Assembly (NCBI GenBank): GCA_018268715.1
Contig: JAFDVZ010000020.1
Coordinates: 144,788-208,787, forward strand
From: Acidobacteriota bacterium
GTDB lineage: Bacteria; Acidobacteriota; Terriglobia; Bryobacterales; Bryobacteraceae
Direction of reading: 5' to 3'
DNA: 64,000 bases
The notes beneath the pieces were generated by a model. It was not told the DNA's origin. It saw nothing but the letters and a program-made list of their open reading frames with translations, and did not search any database. Both the position numbers and the translations under genes were made by a program. Shown here in pieces: positions 54,314-62,476 of this stretch. The number at the start of each line of letters is the position of its first letter. Within the stretch, counting starts at the first letter, position 1.

Positions 54314-56239
54314 ATGAACAATAACGTGAAGACGGCAGTAATCTGGTTTGTCATCATCTGCGTGGCCGTTCTGCTGTGGGCGGTGGTCCACGCCGGGCGC
54401 AGCCCGCATGATGACCAACCGACGTTCACCGACCTGATGAACTCGGTGGAGCAAGGCAAGGTCAAGTCGATCGTGGTGAACGGCTCCACCGGCGACGTCC
54501 AGGGAACCTACAGGGAAGCCGACGGCCGGCAGTTCCGATCCAACATCCCGACCAACTATCCCGCCATCTACGACGCGTTGCGCGCCAAGGGCGTCAGCGT
54601 GAAGGTGGAGAAGGACACCGGCACGGGCTGGGTTTCGATCCTGATCAACGCGATTCCGTTCGTGCTCCTGCTGGCCTTCTGGATCTTCATGATGCGGCAG
54701 ATGCAGAGCGGCGGAAACAAGGCCCTGAGCTTTGGCAAGAGCCGCGCCCGTTTGCACTCCTCACAGCAGAAAAAGGTCACCTTTAAGGATGTCGCGGGCG
54801 TCGAGGAAGCCAAGGAGGAGTTGCAGGAGATCATCGAGTTTCTCCGCGAGCCGCAGAAGTTTCAGAAACTGGGCGGCCGCATCCCCAAGGGCGTGCTGCT
54901 CATCGGTCCTCCTGGAACCGGCAAGACGCTGCTGGCGCGCGCCATCGCCGGCGAGGCCAATGTTCCGTTCTTTTCGATCTCCGGTTCGGATTTCGTTGAA
55001 ATGTTCGTCGGAGTCGGCGCAAGCCGCGTCCGCGACCTGTTCGAACAGGGCAAGAAGAATGCCCCCTGCATCATCTTTATTGATGAAATCGACGCGGTCG
55101 GGCGTCATCGCGGAGCGGGGCTCGGCGGTGGTCACGACGAGCGCGAGCAGACGTTGAACCAACTGCTGGTTGAGATGGACGGCTTCGAATCGAACGAAGG
55201 CGTGATCCTGGTGGCCGCGACGAACCGTCCGGACGTGTTGGACCCGGCCTTGCTTCGCCCTGGCCGCTTCGACCGTCGTGTGGTGGTGGGACGGCCCGAT
55301 GTGAAGGGCCGCGAAGCGATCCTGCGGGTGCACACCAAGAAGGTTCCGCTCGGCGACGATGTGGACCTGATGGTGGTGGCGCGCGGAACGCCGGGCTTCG
55401 CGGGCGCCGACTTGGCGAACCTGGTGAATGAGGCCGCGCTGGTGGCCGCCCGCCAGAATCGTAAGCTGGTGACGCAGTTCGATTTCGAAATCGCCAAGGA
55501 CAAAGTGATCATGGGCGTCGAGCGCAAGAGCCTGATGATCAACGAGGAAGAGAAGAAGAACACGGCCTACCACGAAGCCGGCCACGCGCTGGTGGCGGCG
55601 CTGACGCCGGAGGCCGACCCGTTGCACAAGGTGACCATCATCCCGCGCGGCATGGCGCTCGGGCTGACGCAGCAGCTTCCGCTCGACGACAAACACTCCT
55701 ACACGAAGGAATACCTTGAGGCGCAACTGGCTATTCTGATGGCTGGCCGCATCGCCGAGGAGATCTTCATGAAGCACATCACGACGGGCGCGGGCAATGA
55801 CATCGAACGGGCCACGGACCTGTCTCGCAAGATGGTGTGCGAATGGGGCATGAGCGACCTGGGCCCGCTGAGCTTCGGCAAGAAGGAAGAGCAGATCTTC
55901 CTGGGCCGCGAGATCGCCCAGCACCGCGACTTTAGCGAAGCCACGGCGGTAAAGATCGACGACGCGGTGAAGGGTCTGGTGCAGCAGGGCTATGATCGCG
56001 CGCGCGCCATCATCGAACAGCACTCGGATGGGATGGTCCGCATCGCCGAGGCGTTGCTCGAACGCGAGGTTCTGGACGGCGCCGACGTGAAGCGGCTGAT
56101 CGACGGGGAGGCGCTTCCCGCCTTCACGAAACCTGCGCCGCCGCCGACCGCCGGCGATGGAACCCAGCAGGTGATCCGGCCCGAAGGCGGCAACCGGGTG
56201 CCGGGACTTCTCGGCGGGGAGCGACCGCAGCCAGCGTGA
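54314..56239 (+). CDS. ftsH: ATP-dependent zinc metalloprotease FtsH
   Basis: FtsH is the membrane-bound AAA+ protease that removes misassembled membrane proteins and selected regulators. The 641-residue protein has membrane segments at about 7-26 and 106-126 flanking a short periplasmic domain, Walker A GPPGTGKT at 198-205, Walker [17 protein letters not shown] at about 252-267, the second-region SRH ([20 protein letters not shown]) and the protease site HEAGH at 420-424 with the third zinc ligand in [15 protein letters not shown]. It overlaps the HAD gene start by four bases (GTGA). The tilS-ftsH order is common. An ATG at 54314 fits; an upstream GTG is closed by a stop. Confidence 0.97.
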   Translation: MNNNVKTAVIWFVIICVAVLLWAVVHAGRSPHDDQPTFTDLMNSVEQGKVKSIVVNGSTGDVQGTYREADGRQFRSNIPTNYPAIYDALRAKGVSVKVEKDTGTGWVSILINAIPFVLLLAFWIFMMRQMQSGGNKALSFGKSRARLHSSQQKKVTFKDVAGVEEAKEELQEIIEFLREPQKFQKLGGRIPKGVLLIGPPGTGKTLLARAIAGEANVPFFSISGSDFVEMFVGVGASRVRDLFEQGKKNAPCIIFIDEIDAVGRHRGAGLGGGHDEREQTLNQLLVEMDGFESNEGVILVAATNRPDVLDPALLRPGRFDRRVVVGRPDVKGREAILRVHTKKVPLGDDVDLMVVARGTPGFAGADLANLVNEAALVAARQNRKLVTQFDFEIAKDKVIMGVERKSLMINEEEKKNTAYHEAGHALVAALTPEADPLHKVTIIPRGMALGLTQQLPLDDKHSYTKEYLEAQLAILMAGRIAEEIFMKHITTGAGNDIERATDLSRKMVCEWGMSDLGPLSFGKKEEQIFLGREIAQHRDFSEATAVKIDDAVKGLVQQGYDRARAIIEQHSDGMVRIAEALLEREVLDGADVKRLIDGEALPAFTKPAPPPTAGDGTQQVIRPEGGNRVPGLLGGERPQPA

Positions 56240-56886
56240 GCGTTCCTCAGTTTCCGGTATATCTGTTCGACATTGACGGCACCCTGGTCGACTCCGCGGA
56301 GGATATCTGCGGAGCCGTCCAGGCGGCCCTGGCGGGCGTGGGGCGTACCGATGTCGATTTCGATTTTCTGAAGGGCTACATCGGCCGCCACCTCTACGAC
56401 CTGTTCCGCGATCTGGGTTTCCCGGAGTCCCAACACGAACCGCTGTTGGCCAGTTATCGCGAGATCTACGCCAGCCGGAAGCACGCGAACACCAAACTGT
56501 ACCCTGGGGTGCGCGACGCCCTCGCCACGCTCGGCGGAAGGAAGTCGACGGCGACTACCAAGGGCACGCCTACAACCCGCATCGTGCTTGAGATGTTCGG
56601 ATTGCTTCCCTTCTTCGATCATGTCCAGGGCACCGACGGTTTTCCCGCCAAACCGGAGCCGGATGTTCTGTTCACCGCGCTCAAGGCACTCGACGCCAGT
56701 CCTTCGGACTGCTTGTTTGTCGGCGATTCGCCGGCCGACATGGAAGCTGGACGCCGCGCGGGCGTCACAACGTGCGCGGTCACTTACGGCTATGGCAAGC
56801 GCGATGAACTGGCCCGATGGTCGCCCGATTTCTGGATCGACAGCCTGCATGAATTGAATGGGCGATCCGGCAACGGCGCTCGCTAA
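56236..56886 (+). CDS. HAD superfamily phosphatase (phosphoglycolate phosphatase-like)
   Basis: A 216-residue HAD hydrolase with an alpha-helical cap of subfamily I. Motif [14 protein letters not shown] has the nucleophile Asp12 and the acid Asp14; the motif II Thr is within [13 protein letters not shown], motif III is the Lys of [12 protein letters not shown] and motif IV is [17 protein letters not shown]. Phosphoglycolate phosphatase (Gph) and related pyrophosphatase or sugar-phosphate phosphatases share this form, so the substrate is open. The GTG start overlaps the ftsH stop by four bases, giving coupled translation. Confidence 0.85.
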   Translation: MSVPQFPVYLFDIDGTLVDSAEDICGAVQAALAGVGRTDVDFDFLKGYIGRHLYDLFRDLGFPESQHEPLLASYREIYASRKHANTKLYPGVRDALATLGGRKSTATTKGTPTTRIVLEMFGLLPFFDHVQGTDGFPAKPEPDVLFTALKALDASPSDCLFVGDSPADMEAGRRAGVTTCAVTYGYGKRDELARWSPDFWIDSLHELNGRSGNGAR

Positions 56887-56948
56887 ACGGGCCGCTGGAC
56901 TGCGTTTCAACAGCCGTGGCGGCATGCGTCACAGTACAATGAAACGTA

Positions 56949-57566
56949 ATGGACATTTTTACGGGCCACATTGGCTGGATTGAAGCCATCTGTGGTCCCA
57001 TGTTCTCAGGCAAGAGCGAGGAGTTGATCCGACGACTCCGCCGGGCCGTCATCGCGCGTAAGCGGGTGCAGGTGTTCAAGCCGGTGCTCGACGACCGCTA
57101 TTCGGCGAATGAGATCGTCAGCCACGCCGACAGCCGCATGCCCTCCCAGGCCGTCAACAACGCCGGCGAGATCATGGACCATCTTGATCCAAGAACCCAG
57201 GTGGTGGGCATCGACGAGGCCAACTTCTTCGGCGCCGACCTGGTGAAGATCACCGGACAGTTGGCCGACAGCGGGAAACAGATCATTATCGCCGGCCTGG
57301 ATACCGATTACATGGGACGCCCGTTCCCCCCCATGCCGGACCTGCTGGCCCTGGCCGAGTCCATCACCAAGACGCTCGCTATCTGCATGCGGTGCGGCAA
57401 TCCGGCCAAGCACACGCAACGGCTGGTGGAATCCGACGAGTTGATTGTGGTGGGTGCTACCGGGATGTATGAGGCGCGGTGCCGCCGCTGCTTCGAGCCC
57501 GGCGTTCCGCGCCAGGAGCTGTTGGAGTTCGCCCGGCCGGTTCGACACGCTCACGCCGGGGGCTGA
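56949..57566 (+). CDS. tdk: Thymidine kinase
   Basis: Type II thymidine kinase phosphorylates thymidine with ATP for the salvage of DNA precursors. The 205-residue protein has the P-loop GPMFSGKS (16-23), the VGIDEANFFGADLV Walker B type block, the lasso/active-site DTDYMGRPFPPMPDLLALAE and a zinc-ribbon of four Cys (CMRCGNPA and EARCRRCF). All conserved sites are present. It is 62 bases downstream of the HAD gene, in the same direction; a hairpin (57572-57589) follows. Confidence 0.95.
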   Translation: MDIFTGHIGWIEAICGPMFSGKSEELIRRLRRAVIARKRVQVFKPVLDDRYSANEIVSHADSRMPSQAVNNAGEIMDHLDPRTQVVGIDEANFFGADLVKITGQLADSGKQIIIAGLDTDYMGRPFPPMPDLLALAESITKTLAICMRCGNPAKHTQRLVESDELIVVGATGMYEARCRRCFEPGVPRQELLEFARPVRHAHAGG

Positions 57567-57571
57567 TCCGA

Positions 57572-57616
57572 GATCGGCCGAAACCGATCGTGCGCGGAAC
57601 GCATCTTCTTGTTTTT
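57572..57616 (+). terminator. Terminator-like region after tdk
   Basis: GATCGG (57572-57577) and CCGATC (57584-57589) form a 6-bp stem; a second small stem TGCG/CGCA (57591-57603) follows and then a T-rich run (57604-57616, TCTTCTTGTTTTT). The second stem with its T run has the look of a weak intrinsic terminator for the tilS-tdk group. Confidence 0.5.
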
Positions 57617-57652
57617 AAAGGTGTACAGTTAAGTGAGTAAGGGGGAAAGACA

Positions 57653-58555
57653 GTGAGTTCGATCAATCCATCGCCGACGCCGCAGTATGTCCCACCACCG
57701 GCGCCCGGGCCTTCGGGCGGAAACGGCAAGATCTGGACCCTTTTTGGTCTGGTTGCCGCCCTGGTTGCAGGCAACGTCTATTCCGTGCTGCAACTCAATG
57801 CGGTCAAGGAAGATCTGAGCAAAACCCGCGACGCGCTGAGCGCCGAGATTACGAAGGTCCAGGAAGCCGGGAACCTGTCGTCCCAGAGCCACCGGCACAC
57901 CATCGACGCGCTGAAGGAACAACTGGACGCATCGCGCCAACAGGCCGCCATGGCCGCCGGCCAGGCCCGGATCGACGCGATCAAGAAAACCGAGGAACTC
58001 ACCGCGCAGTTGGCCGCCGAACAGCGGAAGGCGCAGGCGCAAACGAATGCCGCCATTTCCAAGGTGAACGATGTCGCCACATCGGCGACGACGAAGATTG
58101 GCGAGGTTTCAAACGAAGTCGGCACCGTGAAGACCGACGTGGCCTCGACAAAGTCCGAACTTGAGAAGACCATTGCGAATCTGAAGCGGGTGGTGGGCGA
58201 CGTCAGTTCGCAGGGCTCGCTGATCGCAACCAATGCGAACGAACTTGACGCTCTCCGGCGGCTTGGGGAGCGGAATTATTTCGAATTCAACATTCGGAAG
58301 ACGAAGGACCCGCAACGGGTGGGCGACATCAGCATGGTGCTTAAGAAGGCCGATCCTAAGAAGAATCGGTATACAGTTGAAGTGGTTGTGGACGATCAAC
58401 GGGTGGAAAAGAAGGATAAGACCGTCAACGAGCCGGTCCAATTCCTCACTTCCAAGGCGAAACAGCCGTACGAAGTGGTCGTAAACAAGGTTCTGAAGGA
58501 CCAGATCGCGGGATACCTGGCGACCCCCAAGGTTCAGACTCCGCGGGCCAACTGA
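57653..58555 (+). CDS. Membrane-anchored coiled-coil protein
   Basis: A 300-residue protein with an N-terminal Pro-rich cytoplasmic tail (residues 1-24), one membrane helix (about 27-47, IWTLFGLVAALVAGNVYSVL), a coiled coil of about 160 residues rich in Gln, Lys, Ala and Thr (48-208), and a small C-terminal domain (about 210-300; NYFEFNIRKTKDPQRVGDIS; PYEVVVNKVLKDQIAGYLAT). The GTG start at 57653 follows GGGGAAAGA. No known function; the layout resembles envelope-tethered proteins of unknown role. It ends in front of a terminator hairpin shared with the convergent PilZ gene. Confidence 0.72.
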   Translation: MSSINPSPTPQYVPPPAPGPSGGNGKIWTLFGLVAALVAGNVYSVLQLNAVKEDLSKTRDALSAEITKVQEAGNLSSQSHRHTIDALKEQLDASRQQAAMAAGQARIDAIKKTEELTAQLAAEQRKAQAQTNAAISKVNDVATSATTKIGEVSNEVGTVKTDVASTKSELEKTIANLKRVVGDVSSQGSLIATNANELDALRRLGERNYFEFNIRKTKDPQRVGDISMVLKKADPKKNRYTVEVVVDDQRVEKKDKTVNEPVQFLTSKAKQPYEVVVNKVLKDQIAGYLATPKVQTPRAN

Positions 58556-58571
58556 GTCGGTGGGCAATCAC

Positions 58572-58597
58572 GACCGGGCGCCACTGGTCGCCCGGTC
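58572..58597. terminator. Bidirectional terminator hairpin
   Basis: GACCGGGCG (58572-58580) and CGCCCGGTC (58589-58597) form a perfect 9-bp stem with an 8-base loop, between the stops of the coiled-coil gene (plus) and the PilZ gene (minus); its arm overlaps the PilZ stop codon. No T tract follows, but the position and strength suit a shared terminator. Confidence 0.6.
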
Positions 58598-58898
58598 AGA
58601 CAATCAAGAAGCCTGTCTCAACGACTTCGGTCGTTATCCGATTCCAAATCACTTTGGCCCGGCCCCTGGCGGTGGGATGCTCGAAACGGACGATTTGCCC
58701 TTTAGATAGCGTAGCGCTCGAGTGAGAGACGCGGAATCCGTTGGCGCTGACGTCCACCAGTTGCCCCTCGATCGCCAGGTGTTGCTGATCTTCGATCACG
58801 ATTCGCACTAACCCGTCGGTGGCCAAGCGTGGTTCCCGACGCTTTTCGGCGCCGAGGATCGTGGTGGAGGTCGATTGGGCGTTCGCCTTATGATGCAT
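58596..58898 (-). CDS. PilZ domain protein
   Basis: A 100-residue protein consisting of one PilZ domain, the c-di-GMP receptor module. The RxxxR motif lies at KRREPRLATDGLVRIVIEDQ and the D/NxSxxG motif at LVDVSANGFRVSHS, with ARGRAKVIWNRITTEVVETG and FLIV closing the barrel; both binding motifs are intact, so it should bind c-di-GMP. The ATG at 58898 (GGAGG six bases upstream) overlaps the stop of the sigma54-activator gene by 11 bases, linking its synthesis to that regulator. A c-di-GMP-metabolising enzyme is encoded about 1.2 kb away at 60053-62476. Confidence 0.85.
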   Translation of the reverse strand: MHHKANAQSTSTTILGAEKRREPRLATDGLVRIVIEDQQHLAIEGQLVDVSANGFRVSHSSATLSKGQIVRFEHPTARGRAKVIWNRITTEVVETGFLIV

Positions 58899-59877
58899 AC
58901 GAGCCCTCCGTGTCTCCCTCATAAGCTTTCAATTTTCTGCTGAGAGTCCGTCTTGAGATGCCGAGCAGTTCGGCCGCCTTCTGATGGTGGCCGCCGGTCT
59001 GCGCCAGCACTTTGTAGATCATGCGCTTTTCCATATCGCCAAGGTCGAGCGTCCCGGAGTCACGCTCCTCGCCGACGATGGCTCGGATCTGAAATGGCAG
59101 GTCGTCCGGCCCGATTACATCGCCGCGAGCCATGATGCAGGCCTTGATGACGGAGTTGCGCAGTTCGCGGATATTGCCCGGCCAGGTGTAGCGCTGCAAC
59201 TTTGCCGCAGCTTCCGTGCTGAACCGTCGCGGCATATTCTGTTGCGCCAGAAAGAACTCGGCCAACGGCAGAATATCCTCCGCCCGTTCCCGCAGCGGTG
59301 GAACGTTTAGGGTGATCTGGCTGAGACGGTGGTACAGGTCGCTTCGGAACCGGCCCGTTCCGACCGCTCCTTCGAGATCCTGATTGGTCGCCGCCACGAC
59401 TCGCACGTCCGCGGTGATTTTCCGCACTCCCCCCAAACGATAGTAGGGAACGCCATCCAGAACTCGCAGCAACTTCACCTGCATCTTCGGCTCCAGTTCG
59501 CCGATTTCGTCGAGGAACAGCGTGCCGTGATGGGCGAGTTCAAATAGGCCCGGTTTGCTCGATTCGGCGCCGCTAAACGCGCCCTTTTCGTAGCCGAAGA
59601 GCTCGCTTTCAATCAATTGCTCCGGAAGCGCCGCGCAACTCACGTCGACCCACGGTTTGGACGAGCGCATCGAGAAATAGTGCACCGCCCTGGCGATCAA
59701 CTCCTTTCCCGAACCACTTTCCCCCAAGATCAGCACAGAGGCGGAAGTGACTGCGACACGTTCGACCAACTGCATCAACTCTTTCATCGGCGTGCTGGCG
59801 ATGATCGCCTGCAGACCCAAGAAGTTGCGCGATTCGGGCATGATCGTCATGGCAGAGTGAACAGTCTCCCCGTTCAA
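58888..59877 (-). CDS. Sigma54-dependent transcription activator without receiver domain
   Basis: A 329-residue bacterial enhancer-binding protein made of an AAA+ domain and a Fis-type helix-turn-helix, with no N-terminal sensor or receiver. Walker A is GESGSGKE (52-59), the sigma54-contact loop reads GAFSGA (99-104) instead of GAFTGA, Walker B is GTLFLDEIGEL and the DNA-binding helix is QKAAELLGISRRTLSRKLKA. In this family the AAA+ ring remodels sigma54 closed complexes. The start at 59877 is a TTG with AAGG upstream; ATG codons at 59850 and 59841 are alternatives. It is co-transcribed with PilZ, so c-di-GMP signalling may be connected to it. Targets unknown. Confidence 0.9.
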   Translation of the reverse strand: MNGETVHSAMTIMPESRNFLGLQAIIASTPMKELMQLVERVAVTSASVLILGESGSGKELIARAVHYFSMRSSKPWVDVSCAALPEQLIESELFGYEKGAFSGAESSKPGLFELAHHGTLFLDEIGELEPKMQVKLLRVLDGVPYYRLGGVRKITADVRVVAATNQDLEGAVGTGRFRSDLYHRLSQITLNVPPLRERAEDILPLAEFFLAQQNMPRRFSTEAAAKLQRYTWPGNIRELRNSVIKACIMARGDVIGPDDLPFQIRAIVGEERDSGTLDLGDMEKRMIYKVLAQTGGHHQKAAELLGISRRTLSRKLKAYEGDTEGSYAS

Positions 59878-60052
59878 GTTAACCTTATCGGCGTCGGCGG
59901 TGGAGACGCCATTAGTACAGCAGGTCTAAATCACGGGGAAGTCACACCTAGCGCCATTGTCGGAACCTACGTAGCCCACGCTCAGGTGCGTCCTAAGCAG
60001 TCGCCGCCCTGCAGCTTTGCCCTCGCGGCGCCGATACCAAGTACGAGACGGA

Positions 60053-62476
60053 ATGTCTTCGAGAGCAAAGGTCTACATCACTCTCATCACGGTGTTCGGG
60101 TGGGGGCTGATCGGCACACATCTGCTTCAGTGGGAGTCGCACTCGAGCGTGCGATTCGCCTGCTACTGCGCCATCGGTCTGCTTACGGCGGGCCTGAGAG
60201 TGGCGCTGCCGGCCATCACTGGCACGCTGTCGGTCACCTTCCTCCTGATTCTCTTCGGCATTCTGGAACTCACTCTTCCGGAGACCTTGGCCGCCGCCTG
60301 CGCCATCACCGCCCTACAGAGTGTGTGCAATGCTCGGGACAAACCCCGGCTGGTCCAGGTGCTGTTCAATGTCGCCACGGTCGGCATCGCCACGATCGCC
60401 ACCGACTATGCGTATACGCAGGCGCCGGTACGCGGGCCAGAGTTGGTGGTTCGACTGCTCTCGTCCGCCATCCTCTTCTATGTACTCAACACGGGGCTCG
60501 TTTCGGCCGTCATCGCAGTGACCGAGGACAAGCCGTTCGGGATGGTGTGGAAGGAGTCCTACCTCTGGTCGTTCCCCTACTACTTCATCGGCGCTGCGGT
60601 GGCCGGCCTGATGAGCGTGGTGAACCGGTATGTGGGCTGGCAAACCGCGCTGCTCGTCATCCCCGTCGTGTATTTGATCTATCGGTCCTATGGACTATAC
60701 CTCGGCAAACTGGAGGATGAGAGGGTCCACGCCGACGAGATGGCGGCGCTCCACCTCCGCACCATCGAGGCGCTAGCGCTGGCGATCGAGGCGAAGGACC
60801 ACACTACACACGACCACCTGGAACGGGTTCAAGTCTATGCCGTCGAGATTGGCCATGAAATGGGCATGCGAGCCGAGGAATTGGAAGCGCTGAGGGCTGC
60901 TTCTTTGCTCCATGACATCGGAAAGCTCGCCGTGCCCGAACACATCGTCTCGAAACCCGGCCAGTTGACGCAGGAAGAGTTCGAGAAGATGAAGATCCAC
61001 CCGGCCGTCGGCGCGGAAATCCTCGAAAGAGTGCAGTTTCCGTATCCAGTGGCGCCCATCGTGAAATGCCACCACGAACGCTGGGACGGCGGCGGCTATC
61101 CCGAGGGGCTGTCGGGGGACTCCATTCCGCTTGGGGCACGGATTCTCTCGGCGGTGGACTGGTTTGATTCCCTTGCCTCCGGACGGCATTTTCGCCGCGG
61201 TATCCCTCTGTCGAAAGCGATCGAGGAAGTGCGCCAGGAGGCTGGCGCCGCGTTGGACCCTGGCGTCGTCGAAATCCTTACCCGGCGGTACCCCGAACTC
61301 GAACGGAAAGCACAAGCAAGACAGGAGAAAGTTCAATTGTCCACGGATTTGAAAATCACCAGGGGCGATGCCCCGGCGGCCGGATTTGAACAGTCGGAGC
61401 CATCCGGAGACGCTTCCGCGCACAACGCTGATTTCCTTGAGTCCATCGCGGCCGCCCGACAGGAGGTGCAGGCGCTGTTTGAGTTGGCTCAAGATCTCGG
61501 CAACTCGCTCAGCCTCGATGAGACGCTGTCGGTGTTGGCGGTGCGTCTGCGTCGGATGATTCCGTGCGCCGCCATCGCCATATATATACGCCGCGAAAGT
61601 GTCCTGGTGCCGGAATACGTGACGGGAGAGGACTTCCGCCTGTTCTCGTCGCTGGAGATCCCCATGGGCCAAGGTCTGTCGGGCTGGGTGGCCGAGAATC
61701 GCAAGCCAATCATTAACGGCAATCCGTCGGTCGAGCCGGGATACCTCAACGACCCCGGGAAATTCAGCAAATTGCGCAGTGCGCTGGCTGTGCCGCTTGA
61801 AGGCCTCGGCGGTCTACTCGGCGTGCTGGCGCTCTACCAAGCCGAAAAGGACGCTTTCACCCGCGATCACCTTCGAATTCTGCTGGCCATCAGTTCGAAG
61901 GTGGCACTGTCGATTGAGAACGCGCTACGGTTCCGCCAGGCCGAAGACTCCGCGACGGTCGACTACCTGACCTCTCTGCCAAATGCCCGGGCGTTGTTTC
62001 AGCATCTGGACGCAGAGTTGGCGCGCTCCCGCCGGAGTGGTCAGCCCGTAGCCATACTGGTCTGCGATCTGGACGGGTTCAAACAAGTGAACGACCGTTT
62101 TGGCCACCTCGAGGGAAACAAACTCCTCCGAGCGGTCGCCCGGGGTCTCAAAGAGGCGTGCCGGGAGTATGATTACGTCGCCCGCATGGGGGGAGATGAA
62201 TTCGTGTTGGTGCTACCGGGTATCGCCGCCGGAATGATCGAAGCCCGGGGCTCGAAGTTTCTGTCCATCGCGGTTGATGCCGGCCGCGAGATCTGCGGAG
62301 CGGACATACTCGGCATGAGTATCGGCGCGGCCATGTTTCCCCAAAACGGCTCGGACGCGGAGGAACTACTGGCGGAAGCCGACCGCCGAATGTACGAGCA
62401 GAAGCGAAGCCGTAAGTTGCGCGAGGCCGCGGCGACGCAGGCCTGGCAATCGCCAACGCCCTCCGCCGTGCAATGA
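60053..62476 (+). CDS. Membrane HD-GYP / GAF / GGDEF protein (c-di-GMP turnover)
   Basis: An 807-residue protein with about six membrane segments in the first 220 residues, then an HD-GYP phosphodiesterase domain (about 240-420; SLLHDIGKLAVPEHIVSKPG and CHHERWDGGGYPEG, which keep the HD and GYP residues), a GAF domain (about 460-630) and a C-terminal GGDEF cyclase (about 640-790) with RMGGDEFVLVLPG. Both the GGDEF site and an RxxD inhibitory site five residues before it (REYD, then YVARM) are intact. It could therefore make and degrade c-di-GMP, or be a composite sensor. The ATG at 60053 was chosen over a TTG further upstream; the ribosome-binding site is weak. It overlaps the next gene by four bases. 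Confidence 0.9.
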   Translation: MSSRAKVYITLITVFGWGLIGTHLLQWESHSSVRFACYCAIGLLTAGLRVALPAITGTLSVTFLLILFGILELTLPETLAAACAITALQSVCNARDKPRLVQVLFNVATVGIATIATDYAYTQAPVRGPELVVRLLSSAILFYVLNTGLVSAVIAVTEDKPFGMVWKESYLWSFPYYFIGAAVAGLMSVVNRYVGWQTALLVIPVVYLIYRSYGLYLGKLEDERVHADEMAALHLRTIEALALAIEAKDHTTHDHLERVQVYAVEIGHEMGMRAEELEALRAASLLHDIGKLAVPEHIVSKPGQLTQEEFEKMKIHPAVGAEILERVQFPYPVAPIVKCHHERWDGGGYPEGLSGDSIPLGARILSAVDWFDSLASGRHFRRGIPLSKAIEEVRQEAGAALDPGVVEILTRRYPELERKAQARQEKVQLSTDLKITRGDAPAAGFEQSEPSGDASAHNADFLESIAAARQEVQALFELAQDLGNSLSLDETLSVLAVRLRRMIPCAAIAIYIRRESVLVPEYVTGEDFRLFSSLEIPMGQGLSGWVAENRKPIINGNPSVEPGYLNDPGKFSKLRSALAVPLEGLGGLLGVLALYQAEKDAFTRDHLRILLAISSKVALSIENALRFRQAEDSATVDYLTSLPNARALFQHLDAELARSRRSGQPVAILVCDLDGFKQVNDRFGHLEGNKLLRAVARGLKEACREYDYVARMGGDEFVLVLPGIAAGMIEARGSKFLSIAVDAGREICGADILGMSIGAAMFPQNGSDAEELLAEADRRMYEQKRSRKLREAAATQAWQSPTPSAVQ

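Noticed and set aside
59878..60052. Possible sigma54 promoter in the spacer between the activator and the HD-GYP gene
   Set aside because: No TGGC-N8-TTGC-like sequence could be found there by eye.
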